Shown: in pieces, positions 9,552 to 18,304 of the stretch
Layout: every line of letters begins with the position of its first letter
Position numbering within the stretch: position 1 is the first letter of the stretch
NCBI GenBank assembly: GCA_020636375.1
Contig: JACJXZ010000026.1
Span: 13,848-77,847, forward strand
Length of the DNA stretch: 64,000 nucleotides
Reading direction: 5' to 3'
DNA from: Lewinellaceae bacterium
Lineage (GTDB): Bacteria > Bacteroidota > Bacteroidia > Chitinophagales > Saprospiraceae
Made by a program: the position numbers and the translations under genes
The notes under the pieces: model-generated
Told to the model about the DNA's origin: nothing
Seen by the model: only the letters and a program-made list of their open reading frames with translations
Database searches by the model: none

Positions 9552-12500
9552 ACCGGCGGCTGGCACTACTGGTCGCCCTCTTATTGCTGGGGTATTGCCC
9601 CCCGCTCCCGGCCCAGGAAAATGGCGACACCTTAGCACGGGAATACGCCGATGGTTATTTCCCGGTCTACCCGGTCCGAGAAGGCCACAAATGGGGGTAT
9701 TATGCCTTTTTAATGGATTCCTTTCAGTTGCACATCGAGCCGAAGTTTGATGTCATCTCCGCCTTTCCCGCCGATTGGAATGTGCTGGGCGCCACACGCC
9801 AAAGCCCCTACCGTTTGTTTGAAGCCGATGGAAAGGTCGGCCTGATCGATGACCAGGTCAACATCATCGTGGCCAATAAGTATAAACGCATCCGGCCACT
9901 GACGACCGAATATTTTGCCGTCGAAATCGATTCTCTTTTTACCCTCGGCCGAAGGATAGGCCAAACGGATTCCCTGGAGGTCATCTGGCCGGGCCGGCGA
10001 TACAACGATATCTACTATGCGATGGCTGCCGGAAAGGAAGGCGAAGACTATTTCCTGGTTAAACAATCCGATTATTGGGGAGTCCGCCGGATGGATGGGG
10101 AGATCATCGTCAGCCCGAAGTTTGCCCGCCTCGAACCTACCAACGCCCCCGGCTATTTCAAGGTAAAAAGGCTTCTCAATGAAGGCTGGGGCCTGAACAC
10201 TCCCGAGGATTCCGTGCTGCTGGATTACAAGTACAAGGAAATACTAGTACTGGATGACAACACCTTTGCCGCCCAGCCACGGAACTCCGATTACTGGGAG
10301 TTGATCGTATTTAAAAAGGAATGGGATGACGAGGCCTTTTACAATGAACTGGAAAAGGAACTAAAACGCCTGGAAGGCTTTATGCCCGCTATGCACTACC
10401 TCAAAACGCCTTACTGGAAACAAACTTATAAAGAGATCAAACCGATCAACAAAGACCTGGCTCTGGTCGTCAGGGAGGAAAGCAAAGGAGGCGTAACAGA
10501 TTTTTTGTACGATGTCGCTCTGGATGAGGAGTTGCCGTACAAAGAACCCTACAGGACTTATGCTTATTTTGATGAAGAACATGTTCTGGCTCTGCGAAAC
10601 AAGGTGGATGCCTCCCGGGATACAGCCGGCGGTCCGATCAATTTCCGGCCCCTCTCCTCCCGTTCCGAAAAAGCCGTCCTGACTAATGCTCTCGAAGTGG
10701 TGGTTGCTCCCGGGAAATACGACGAGATCCTTCCTTCCGGAATACCCGGCCTGTTCAAGGTGCACGGCAACGGAAGGTGGGGCCTGCTATCGGCGCAGGA
10801 GAAGGAAAAAATGGCCGTTGATTACCTGTACGACGAGATTTACCCCTTTAACGAAGAAGGGGTTGCGCTCTGCCGCCAACAAGAGCGGACGGGTGGCATC
10901 ATCAGGAGGAGGTACGGCGCACTGTCCTGGAAGAATGAAACAATAAATGTCATCGACTGCCAGTTCGATACCGTGTATATCGGGCCCGGCCGGGTGGTGG
11001 CGCTGAATTACCGCACCCGGGACCGGTTGATCTTCGCCATCGGGGAAGACGGCACTTTTTTCCGCCTGGACGGCCTGCGGAACGTCGTCAGAGACCGGGT
11101 GTCCGGATTCAAAGGATGGAAAGAGGCGGAGGGCGACCGCATCGTTCCTTTTGAACATAAGCCCGGTTTTCATGCCCGGGGGGCACTGCGGGCAGATTCG
11201 ACCCTCTGCCGGGAAGATGGCGGATACTACCGGGCAAAGACCCGGTCTGCGGAATGTAATGCTGTTCGCTATATCGACATCCTGCAATTCGGCGAATCGG
11301 CAATCGCGCTATACCGGCATGATGTGCCGATAGATAATGCATTCACTTCTGCTGTTATTCAAAAGCCCCTTGCCTCCGTATCTCTTTTCGATGCTTCTCA
11401 GGGCCGCTTCCTGCCTGCACCCACAATGGCCGGGTTTCGCCTGATGGGGGAAGATTGCCCGGCTACGGCTTTCCTCAGCCCTTCCGGTCAGATGGGGCTG
11501 ATCGGCCGGGACGGAAAGGAGGTCACCAAAAGGGATGGTTCTCCCCTGCGATACACTTATATTGGCCCGTTCATCGCTGGCTACGCCCGCGTGTGTAAGG
11601 GCGGCAAGCTGGTCTGGCGGCAAAATGCAGGTTGGGTCGGAAGGTTCCGCATTCACCGCCTGTCGACTTTCGCCAAAGACTTCAACCTGCGGGGCACGTC
11701 CAATCTCGATCAGAACTTCTCCGATACGGAGGCCTGGGGCATTTACGCTATGGCCGATGGAATGAGCGAACCCCGGTGGGGGTTTATCAATGAACGGGGA
11801 GAGGAGGTCGTGCCGCCCCGGTACGAATACGTCCAGGATTATCTGGAAACAGACAGCTGCGCCTTCATACTCAAGGCCAGAGATTCTATCAACGTTGTGG
11901 ATAACGTCTATTTCGGGCTGCTCGACAACCGAGGCCGGGAGATTATCCCGCCCCGCTATGCCAGCATTGGGTTTACCCATGAGTATTTCGTGGTGAGCAG
12001 GGCCTCCATTCCTGTTTTTTATTACGATAATAAGGGAAGGCAGGTTTTTGTCAACCGCACTAAACCCCGCCCGTTTTCGGAGGGCTTGTCTTTTTTTAGA
12101 GATCCCGGCAATGGATACTGGGGCTACATCGACACGCTCGGCACGGTAGTGATCCGGCCGCAGTTCAAAAAGGCCAGCATCTTCTCCGGCGGGTTGGCTA
12201 AAGTGGTCGATACGCTCGGGAAGGTTTTATTTGTAGGCAAAAACGGCGAGATTGCTTTTTCGTCCCCCATTCCGGAAAAATTCTGGCAGAGTAACCTGGG
12301 TGTCTTTTCCGAGGGCCTCTGCCCGGTCAAGAAGGGGGCCCGCTGGGGGTATTTAAACAGCCGGGGAGCGTACGCCGTTCCCTGCCGGTTTACTCAATGT
12401 ACGCCTTTCTCTCACGGCGCTGCGAGTGTCCAGGTTAAAGAACGCGACGCTTCCGGGCCGGCGGTGATCGATACAGCGGGCAATTTCCTGGTACAGCCTG

Positions 12501-13381
12501 GCTTATATCAACGCATCGGACCGTTCAATTCCAATGGGCTTGCTCATTACCAGGACAAGGAAGGGCAATGGGGGCTGCTCGACACGACAGGCAACCCGGT
12601 AATGGAAGCCAGGTACGCACAGATCAAGGATGTGGAATTCCCCAACGGCTTTGCCCGGGTCATGTCCGGGAAGCGGTTGTGGGGGCTGATCAACCTGAAG
12701 GGCGAAGAGGTCTTGCCGCCAGGATATGAAGCGGTCGATACGGTTTCCGAGGGCATGGTAGCTGTGCGGGAGAACCTTCGTTTCGGAGGCTGGGAGATTT
12801 ACGACCTGCGCCGGCGTAAGATGCTGAGAGGGGAATATCAGGAGGTAGCTCAGTTTCGGGGTGGGTACTCTTTGGTGCGGGAAGGCAGGAAACGCAAGGT
12901 CATCAACCGGCAAGGAGAGGAAATTCCCAATCAGTCGGGGGCATTCAAATTCTTTTCCGACGGCCTCTTTGGCATGGTCGGGAAGGACGATAAAGAATAT
13001 TATGCCGACGCCTACGGCAACAACGCGTTTTTCCAGGATTTTAAGGAAGTCAACCCCTTTGCCTTCGGGGTGGCCGAACTGACCGGGAACAACGGCAAGA
13101 AAATGGCGATCAACCGCCGGGGCGTAGTGATCGTCCCCCCGAAATACCCTTTCCTGAGAATTGATAAGAATGGGTTCGTCCGCTGCAACCCGCAACGCTT
13201 CTACGGCTTGTACGACCGGGAGGGTAACCTCCTCCTGGAGCCGGAATATGACCGCATCATTGCCTACAAGGACTGGCGGGGAGAATATAACGGCCTGCTC
13301 CGGGTGGAATGCGGGGAAAGCGTCGGTTACTTCCGGTTGGAAAAAAATAAGGTGAGAGAACTCTGGAAACTTCAAAACTGA
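9548..13381 (+). CDS. Long secreted WG-repeat protein
   Basis: A 1277-residue protein with an N-terminal signal peptide (MNRRLALLVALLLLGYCPPLPAQ). Most of it is made of WG repeats spread over its whole length. Clear copies read RWGLLSAQEKEK, YWGYIDTLGTVVIRPQF, RWGYLNSRGAYAVPCRF, QWGLLDTTGNPVMEARY and LWGLINLKGEEVLPPGYE, each followed by a short phi-x-x-G-hydrophobic stretch. WG repeats are thought to form beta-rich propeller-like scaffolds; no enzymatic function is known for them. It is the second gene of a three-gene operon, overlapping its upstream neighbour by 4 bp and lying 4 bp before the next gene. This suggests an extracytoplasmic partner for the membrane-tethered protein upstream. It is unusually long for the family. 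Confidence 0.85.
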   Translation: MNRRLALLVALLLLGYCPPLPAQENGDTLAREYADGYFPVYPVREGHKWGYYAFLMDSFQLHIEPKFDVISAFPADWNVLGATRQSPYRLFEADGKVGLIDDQVNIIVANKYKRIRPLTTEYFAVEIDSLFTLGRRIGQTDSLEVIWPGRRYNDIYYAMAAGKEGEDYFLVKQSDYWGVRRMDGEIIVSPKFARLEPTNAPGYFKVKRLLNEGWGLNTPEDSVLLDYKYKEILVLDDNTFAAQPRNSDYWELIVFKKEWDDEAFYNELEKELKRLEGFMPAMHYLKTPYWKQTYKEIKPINKDLALVVREESKGGVTDFLYDVALDEELPYKEPYRTYAYFDEEHVLALRNKVDASRDTAGGPINFRPLSSRSEKAVLTNALEVVVAPGKYDEILPSGIPGLFKVHGNGRWGLLSAQEKEKMAVDYLYDEIYPFNEEGVALCRQQERTGGIIRRRYGALSWKNETINVIDCQFDTVYIGPGRVVALNYRTRDRLIFAIGEDGTFFRLDGLRNVVRDRVSGFKGWKEAEGDRIVPFEHKPGFHARGALRADSTLCREDGGYYRAKTRSAECNAVRYIDILQFGESAIALYRHDVPIDNAFTSAVIQKPLASVSLFDASQGRFLPAPTMAGFRLMGEDCPATAFLSPSGQMGLIGRDGKEVTKRDGSPLRYTYIGPFIAGYARVCKGGKLVWRQNAGWVGRFRIHRLSTFAKDFNLRGTSNLDQNFSDTEAWGIYAMADGMSEPRWGFINERGEEVVPPRYEYVQDYLETDSCAFILKARDSINVVDNVYFGLLDNRGREIIPPRYASIGFTHEYFVVSRASIPVFYYDNKGRQVFVNRTKPRPFSEGLSFFRDPGNGYWGYIDTLGTVVIRPQFKKASIFSGGLAKVVDTLGKVLFVGKNGEIAFSSPIPEKFWQSNLGVFSEGLCPVKKGARWGYLNSRGAYAVPCRFTQCTPFSHGAASVQVKERDASGPAVIDTAGNFLVQPGLYQRIGPFNSNGLAHYQDKEGQWGLLDTTGNPVMEARYAQIKDVEFPNGFARVMSGKRLWGLINLKGEEVLPPGYEAVDTVSEGMVAVRENLRFGGWEIYDLRRRKMLRGEYQEVAQFRGGYSLVREGRKRKVINRQGEEIPNQSGAFKFFSDGLFGMVGKDDKEYYADAYGNNAFFQDFKEVNPFAFGVAELTGNNGKKMAINRRGVVIVPPKYPFLRIDKNGFVRCNPQRFYGLYDREGNLLLEPEYDRIIAYKDWRGEYNGLLRVECGESVGYFRLEKNKVRELWKLQN

Positions 13382-13385
13382 CCTG

Positions 13386-14081
13386 ATGCCTGTACGGAAA
13401 AACTACCGATGGGGCCTGCTTATTGCAGTAGCAGGTACCCTTCTGGCCGGCTGCGCCGGATGGAAAAGCGGAAAGAAGGACATCGACCGCCTAACCGCTT
13501 ATATGGCCGGCGACTTCGTCAGCGAAGAACCAAAAAACAGCCGCCACCGGGCAGGATACCATGACATCCGGCTTCACATTCGCCGCATCTGGAGACGGGA
13601 TAAAACGGCCCGGTGGCTGTATATCGAACAGTCGCTGTATGCCCTGGAACAGGAACGCAACCCCTTCCGGCAGCGGGTCTACAAATTATATAAGAACGAC
13701 GATAAAGACGTCCGGATTTTCTGCGACTTGTACGAAGTCATCGGGTTGCCCGAAGAGGCCATGTACAAAAAGCTTGAATACTTTGACGGCATGTACAAGA
13801 TACTCGAATCTCCCCGGAGAGAATTCGTCGATACCACCCGCCTGATAAAGCTGGACAGCTGCTCTTTCCAATTCCTGCCTAACGGTGATTTCTTCAAAGG
13901 TCAAATGCGCTACGGCCGGAGAGGCAACTGCCGGGAAGGCGGCGAGAACGAACGCTACATTCAGTCTTCGAATATCGCAGTCTATCCCAAAAAAATCGAA
14001 AGCAAAGATGTCGCCAGGACGGTGGAAGGGAATTACTTACTCCGGGGTCCGGAAAGCACCTCGCACTACATCAAACAATGA
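13386..14081 (+). CDS. CpcT/CpeT-family lipoprotein
   Basis: A 231-residue protein with a lipoprotein signal peptide (lipobox LAGC, Cys at residue 23). The mature part matches the CpcT/CpeT fold: a start like LTAYMAGDFVSEEP, an IRRIW segment, the strand ARWLYIEQSLYALEQ and the signature FRQRVYKLYK. A late Cys-rich turn (RGNCREGG) is also present. In cyanobacteria this family attaches bilins to phycobiliproteins; homologues in non-photosynthetic Bacteroidota are widespread and their role is unknown. The lipobox suggests an envelope location, and the 4-bp spacing suggests it works with the WG-repeat protein. No phycobilisome function is implied. Confidence 0.75.
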   Translation: MPVRKNYRWGLLIAVAGTLLAGCAGWKSGKKDIDRLTAYMAGDFVSEEPKNSRHRAGYHDIRLHIRRIWRRDKTARWLYIEQSLYALEQERNPFRQRVYKLYKNDDKDVRIFCDLYEVIGLPEEAMYKKLEYFDGMYKILESPRREFVDTTRLIKLDSCSFQFLPNGDFFKGQMRYGRRGNCREGGENERYIQSSNIAVYPKKIESKDVARTVEGNYLLRGPESTSHYIKQ

Positions 14082-14085
14082 CTGC

Positions 14086-14904
14086 TCAGTAATCCGTTTT
14101 TATAGAATTGTCAAAAGGAATCTTAAACTGGTAGAGCACGTCCTCATCAGTGTGGTCTTCCAGCACATCCAGCCCATAGCGGATCTTGCGGGGGTCGTCG
14201 TAGGCCATGGTGCCGAAGATGCGGTCCCAGAACGAGAAGATGTTGCCGAAGTTGGTGTCCGTCCACGGGCGCTCAAAATGGTGGTGGAACTTGTGCATGT
14301 TGGGCGTGATGAAAACGAGGCTCAACGGCTTGTCCAGCCATGCCGGCACGGAGATATTGGCGTGCGTCAGGTAGGTGAACAGGATGCTGGTGATGCGGTA
14401 GATCAGGTAATAGGCAAAGGGCATGCCGCTGATGATGATGGCCTGCAGGGCGAAGCACTCCCGCAGCAGGTAATCTCCCGGATGGTGGCGCGTGCCGGTA
14501 GTAGCATCCACCTTGGTGTCGCTATGGTGTACCATGTGGAATTTCCACATCCACCTGACCTTGTGCAGCAGGTAGTGGGCGACATACTGCGCCACGAAGT
14601 CGAGCAGCATGATAGCCAGCAACAGCTCTGCCCAGATGGGGAGGTCCGTCAGGAAGAGAAACCCAAACTCCTGCTCCTGCGTCCACAGAAAAATCCCCAC
14701 GGTGGCCAGCCCGAAGAGCACGTTGATGACCAGAGAGGTGGAGAGGAAGATGAGGTTGACCCCGGCGTGCTTCCACTTGCGGTAGTCAAATCGGGAAAGC
14801 GGGATGGCGCCTTCCAGTATCCAGCTGATGGACAGGCAGATCATGATCCAGGCCAGCTTGTACCAGTTGGGCATTTGGGCGAAGAAATCCAGGAATGCTT
14901 CCAT
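14086..14904 (-). CDS. Sterol desaturase / fatty acid hydroxylase superfamily membrane protein
   Basis: A 272-residue membrane protein with about four to five hydrophobic helices. It carries the three histidine clusters of the di-iron hydroxylase superfamily: HYLLH, HMVHH and HKFHHH, plus a further His in TGTRHHPGDY. Members hydroxylate or desaturate lipids such as fatty acids, sterols or carotenoids. The substrate cannot be told from sequence alone. The gene converges with the CpcT-like gene, leaving a 4-bp gap. The start at 14904 (MEAFLDFFAQMPNWYK) fits the family. Confidence 0.85.
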   Translation of the reverse strand: MEAFLDFFAQMPNWYKLAWIMICLSISWILEGAIPLSRFDYRKWKHAGVNLIFLSTSLVINVLFGLATVGIFLWTQEQEFGFLFLTDLPIWAELLLAIMLLDFVAQYVAHYLLHKVRWMWKFHMVHHSDTKVDATTGTRHHPGDYLLRECFALQAIIISGMPFAYYLIYRITSILFTYLTHANISVPAWLDKPLSLVFITPNMHKFHHHFERPWTDTNFGNIFSFWDRIFGTMAYDDPRKIRYGLDVLEDHTDEDVLYQFKIPFDNSIKTDY

Positions 14905-15015
14905 TTTACAGACAAAGTTTTTATACTGTCGCTAAAGTAGCTCGTTTTTTCTAATTGGTAAAACCAGACAGGATTTTTGAAGCAGACAAGATGGACAGGA
15001 TTTGGGGGCTGCGTT

Positions 15016-15220
15016 GGTATAGACAGGATGAACAGGATGGGCAGGATTTGGGGGCTGCGGTGGTATAGACAGGATGAACAGGATTTGGGGGCAGGAAGGG
15101 CCGGACGTTCCACTTTTAAGCTTGACCTGATGAAATAGATGGGTGGTGTGTTGGTGTAGACAGGATGAACAGGAGGGGCAGGGTTTGGGAGCTGCGGTGG
15201 TATAGACAGGATGAACAGGA
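15016..15220. repeat. Imperfect repeats with core GACAGGATGAACAGGA
   Basis: Four copies of a unit containing TAGACAGGATGAACAGGA lie at about 15016, 15061, 15151 and 15198, linked by GGGGGCTGCGGTGGT-like spacers of about 45 bp. Together with the hairpin at 15221 and the MITE-like element at 15342 they fill most of the 612-bp gap between the hydroxylase gene and the DoxX gene. The same core recurs after dnaK (48480-48515) and before mltG (43028-43130), so it is a dispersed intergenic repeat. The spacing and degeneracy do not fit CRISPR. Confidence 0.75.
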
Positions 15221-15272
15221 TTCACCCTGTGAAATAGCGCAGCAGAAACACCCGAGTATTTCACAGGGTGAA
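15221..15272. repeat. Dispersed hairpin, same arm family as the post-VR hairpins
   Basis: Perfect 16-bp inverted arms TTCACCCTGTGAAATA (15221-15236) and TATTTCACAGGGTGAA (15257-15272) with a 20-nt loop. The arms match those that follow the two DGR variable repeats at 36269 and 42830, but here there is no VR or coding sequence nearby. Confidence 0.9.
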
Positions 15273-15341
15273 CAGGATTTGGGGGGCAAGCTGCTTTTGG
15301 TGGGCAGGATGGACAAGTAAAATATTTTTCAGTAAAGTTTC

Positions 15342-15484
15342 GTAACTATTTAGGTGGCTTGCCACCTAACCCGGTTTTATTGCCACAAAGACACGAAAAC
15401 TCTAAGATTACACCAAGGCTTAGTGCAATCTTGGTGTCTTGGTGTCTTTGTGGCAAAAGCCTCTTAGCCCAGCTAAATAGTTAC
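15342..15484. mobile_element. MITE-like element A, full-length copy 1, with 8-bp target duplication
   Basis: A 143-bp element with terminal inverted repeats GTAACTATTTAG and CTAAATAGTTAC. Inside is a long palindrome built on TTGCCACAAAGACAC / GTGTCTTTGTGGCAA and a small AGGTGG/CCACCT hairpin. It is flanked on both sides by the perfect 8-bp direct repeat AAAGTTTC (15334-15341 and 15485-15492), the mark of a transposition event. It has no coding capacity and ends about 30 bp before the DoxX start codon. Related copies lie at 35227, 55144 and 61807. Confidence 0.85.
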
Positions 15485-15516
15485 AAAGTTTCAGAGATAA
15501 AACGGATCAAAACAAT

Positions 15517-15948
15517 ATGGAAAACGCCGTAGTCAACTGGTTTTCGCAACAGGGCTTCAGCCCCGTCAGCATAATGCAAATCCTCTTTTCCCTGATGATC
15601 AGCATCCTGTTCATTCAATCCGGGCTGGACAAGGTGTTCAACTGGCAGGGAGAGCGGGATTTCTACAAAAGCCACTTTAAAGACACCATCCTCGACGGCA
15701 CGGTACCTTTCCTGATGCCGGTCATCACCATTTCGGAACTGGCGGCGGGTTTCCTCTCCGGTGCCGGGCTGGTGGCCTTGCTCTTTACCGGGCAAACGGG
15801 TATTGGCCTGCTGGGGATGCTGGTGGCCTGCCTGTCCATCATCCAGCTGTTTTTTGGGCAGCGGGTGGCCAAGGATTACAACGGGGCCGCCGTGCTCGTG
15901 CCGTACTTCCTGATGGCGGCAGCTGGGGCGTACTTTTTTATGTTGTAA
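15517..15948 (+). CDS. DoxX-family membrane protein
   Basis: A 143-residue membrane protein with four predicted helices, including MQILFSLMISILFIQSGLDK and a Gly-rich third helix (LLGMLVACLSIIQLFF). The SGLDKVFNWQGERDFYKSHF stretch after the first helix is typical of DoxX/MauE-like proteins, which are often linked to quinone or thiol redox chemistry; the role here is unknown. A MITE-like element sits immediately upstream, so the promoter may lie inside it. The opposite-strand ORF is a shadow. Confidence 0.8.
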   Translation: MENAVVNWFSQQGFSPVSIMQILFSLMISILFIQSGLDKVFNWQGERDFYKSHFKDTILDGTVPFLMPVITISELAAGFLSGAGLVALLFTGQTGIGLLGMLVACLSIIQLFFGQRVAKDYNGAAVLVPYFLMAAAGAYFFML

Positions 15949-15954
15949 GAAAGC

Positions 15955-16087
15955 TTCTAAGTAAGCGGACACAATTAGCGTAACAATACAACAATATAGC
16001 CATATAACAATTGCCCCAGGAATAGAGCTGCCAAGCCACGCTTTCGAAGCAGCATTAGTTACAATAAATGTGTCCAACTACTTGAGA
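15955..16087. repeat. Palindromic MITE-like element with GGACACA ends
   Basis: Imperfect terminal inverted repeats: GGACACAATTAGCGTAAC (15967-15984) pairs with GTTACAATAAATGTGTCC (16058-16075), and the pairing extends outward through CTAAGTA / TACTTGAG. The interior is AT-rich. It fills the space between the convergent DoxX and Nramp-like genes. I found no clear target-site duplication. Confidence 0.6.
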
Positions 16088-16095
16088 CAGGCGAC

Positions 16096-17340
16096 TTACC
16101 CCAACTCCGTCAGCGCCAGCACCAGGAACAAAAGCAGCGTTGCGGCCAGCAGCGCATTGGCCAGCCAGCCGTTCCTGAGCTCCTTCAACCACTTTTTCTG
16201 GTTGTTCATATAAAGCAGCAGGGCCGCGAGGAAAGGCATGAAGAAAGCCCCCGTCACGGCATACAGTATCCCTACCCAGGCCGGCCGGCCAAAGACGGCC
16301 AGCAGCAGGGGAGGGATAGCCAGGAAGGCGAGGAACAGGCGATAAGGCGTCGAACGGGGGCCAACCGCTGCCTTGCCGGGCGTTTTACCCCTGTGGTTGC
16401 GGTAGGTTTCCACAAAATCGGCAAACAGGTAAGGCACCCCGTCCCATACCCCCAGCATGGAGGAAAAGACGGCGCCCCAGAAACCGATCATGAACGCCCA
16501 GCGGCCGAATTCGCCCGATCCTTCCGCGAGCCGGCCGGCGATGCTCAGGATCATGTTGTATCCTTCTACCTGTCCCGGCTGCACTCCGGCGGCAATGATG
16601 ATGATGGCTGCGCCGAACAGGCTGGTCAGCAGGTAGGCGGCGCCCAGGTCGATGCGCGTATGGCGGAGGAAAGCCGTTCCCCGCCACTTTTTTTCCTGGA
16701 GCCAGTAGGAATAACACAGCAACGTGACGCTGCCCCCTACGCCGCCGATGATGCCCAGCACCAGCAAAACTCCCTCGCCCTGTGCCGGCACCCTCGGCAG
16801 GAACAGGGAAAGGGCTGCCTCCCCCCAGTCGGCACCCACCTGGGCGGCGCTGGCTACCACCACGCAGAACATCAGCCCGATGAAGAACTTCATCAGGTTC
16901 TCGATGGCCTGATAGCGCCCCCGCAACACCAGGGCGGCAGCAATCAGGCTGTGAATGGCGCCCCAGGCTGCCACCGAAGGCCGCGCTTCCGGGAAAAGAG
17001 GAAAAAGGGTATGGGCCGCCAGCCCGCAGAAGGAGATCAAAGCGCCGGCCACCACAAAGGACCACAGCAATAAATAGATGAAAAAATAAAGGGAAACGGC
17101 CCGGGGCAGCTTCCGGACCCACCCCTCCAGCAGGGTGGTTTCAGTGGCCAGCTGCCACCGGGCGATGCCTTCATTGAGGACAAACTTGAGCAGCCCGCCC
17201 AGCAGGGCCGCCCACAGGATGATAACGCCGTAACGCGCCCCGGCAACCGAAGCGGCAATCAGGTCGCCGGCGCCTACGCCGGTAGCGGCCACTACAAAAC
17301 CTGGGCCGAGGTAGCGGAAGAAGGAGTTTCGTTTTTCCAT
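16096..17340 (-). CDS. Divergent Nramp-family transporter lacking the canonical metal-site motifs
   Basis: A 414-residue protein with about 11 hydrophobic helices and the Nramp-type start LGPGFVVAATGVGAGDLIAA. In true Nramp metal transporters helix 1 carries DPGN and helix 6 carries MPH. Here helix 1 has GAGD in place of DPGN, and the helix-6 region (IIGGVGGSVTLLCYSYWLQ) has no MPH. The fold call is therefore fairly safe, but Mn/Fe transport is doubtful. Such divergent members are annotated as Nramp-like in Bacteroidota, and their substrate is unknown to me. Confidence 0.75.
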   Translation of the reverse strand: MEKRNSFFRYLGPGFVVAATGVGAGDLIAASVAGARYGVIILWAALLGGLLKFVLNEGIARWQLATETTLLEGWVRKLPRAVSLYFFIYLLLWSFVVAGALISFCGLAAHTLFPLFPEARPSVAAWGAIHSLIAAALVLRGRYQAIENLMKFFIGLMFCVVVASAAQVGADWGEAALSLFLPRVPAQGEGVLLVLGIIGGVGGSVTLLCYSYWLQEKKWRGTAFLRHTRIDLGAAYLLTSLFGAAIIIIAAGVQPGQVEGYNMILSIAGRLAEGSGEFGRWAFMIGFWGAVFSSMLGVWDGVPYLFADFVETYRNHRGKTPGKAAVGPRSTPYRLFLAFLAIPPLLLAVFGRPAWVGILYAVTGAFFMPFLAALLLYMNNQKKWLKELRNGWLANALLAATLLLFLVLALTELG

Positions 17341-17397
17341 GGGGCAAAGATAACAGGAGCTTTATAGCCGACGCCAGAAGAGTAACCTTAACCCAAG

Positions 17398-17495
17398 TTC
17401 GATAGGTAGCCCCCAACTTTTCATCTACCCATTATTTGTTATTGTCCGTCCACCGTCCGCCGTCCGCCAAAATCGGGGGCTACCTACCTATCGAA
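17398..17495. repeat. Palindromic element with GATAGGTAG ends
   Basis: Inverted arms TTCGATAGGTAGCCCCC (17398-17414) and, on the right, GGGGGCTACCTACCTATCGA plus one A (17475-17495); the right arm has a 4-bp duplication (TACC). The centre is about 60 bp of unrelated sequence with a CCGTCC-rich stretch. It lies between the TPR gene and the upstream end of the Nramp-like gene. No target duplication was found. Confidence 0.65.
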
Positions 17496-17506
17496 ACCCA
17501 CTTAAA

Positions 17507-18304
17507 TTATTTCCCCCCGCTCAATTCATTGATCTTATACTTGGCGCGCTCGTTGTACTTCGCGTCCTTGACCATCTTATAGGCTTCTACGGCCGCCTCG
17601 GCCTGGCCCAGGGCTTCCAGGCTTTCCGCCTTGGCCATGTAGTACTTGCTGGCGTCGCCCTCGCCGGCCAGCCCGATGGCCTTGTCGGCGTGTTCCACCG
17701 CTTTTTCGGCGTTGCCCTTTTCTTTTTCGGCGTAAGCCAGGTAATAGTGCACCTCGGGGCTTTCCCGCTTTTCGAGGTAGGCCATGGCGTATTCAGAGGT
17801 GGCGTCCCACTTCTTGTCGCCCCAGGCTACGGCAACGACGTTTTCGGCTTTGCTGTACATTTTTTCCGCCTTATCCGCTTTCTTGGATTTAATGCAGACA
17901 TCTCCGGCATCGATGTAGGCGGATACCGATTCTGTGACTTTGCCCAGGCCTTCCAGCGCCTGAGCGCGGCCGATATAATTGGCGTAGAAACCAGGGGAAA
18001 AGGCAATACCTTTATCGTAGGTAGCCAGGGCGGTTTCGAAGTCGTCGGATTTGCGCTGGTCGTTGCCCACGTAATAGGCGGCAATGGCGCCGTTGCGCTT
18101 GGCCAGTTTGACTACCTCGGCGTCCGCTTCCGGGTCGGCTGCCTCGATAGCCTGCTCCATCAGGGGAAGCGCTTCGGTATAATTCTTGGCCTTGATCTGC
18201 TCCAGCCCCGTATTGTAAAGGCTGGCGGCAGATTCCTGTGCGCTGAGCGCCAGAGAGAATCCTGAAAGGAGTACGACGGTAGTCAGATAGTTTAAATGTT
18301 TCAC
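17507..18304 (-). CDS. Secreted tetratricopeptide-repeat protein
   Basis: A 265-residue protein with a signal peptide (MKHLNYLTTVVLLSGFSLALSAQ) followed by TPR units. Visible ones include ASLYNTGLEQIKAKNYTEAL, FETALATYDKGIAFSPG and KAVEHADKAIGLAGEGD. TPRs are protein-binding scaffolds; the protein is likely periplasmic. Partners are not evident from its neighbours. It appears to be a single gene. Confidence 0.8.
   Translation of the reverse strand: MKHLNYLTTVVLLSGFSLALSAQESAASLYNTGLEQIKAKNYTEALPLMEQAIEAADPEADAEVVKLAKRNGAIAAYYVGNDQRKSDDFETALATYDKGIAFSPGFYANYIGRAQALEGLGKVTESVSAYIDAGDVCIKSKKADKAEKMYSKAENVVAVAWGDKKWDATSEYAMAYLEKRESPEVHYYLAYAEKEKGNAEKAVEHADKAIGLAGEGDASKYYMAKAESLEALGQAEAAVEAYKMVKDAKYNERAKYKINELSGGK

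Noticed and set aside
13386..14081. Evidence for phycobilisomes or photosynthesis
   Set aside because: CpcT/CpeT-like lipoproteins are common in heterotrophic Bacteroidota, and no phycobiliprotein or photosystem gene is present.
15016..15220. Possible CRISPR array
   Set aside because: Units are degenerate, spacers are also repeated, spacing is uneven and no cas gene is near.
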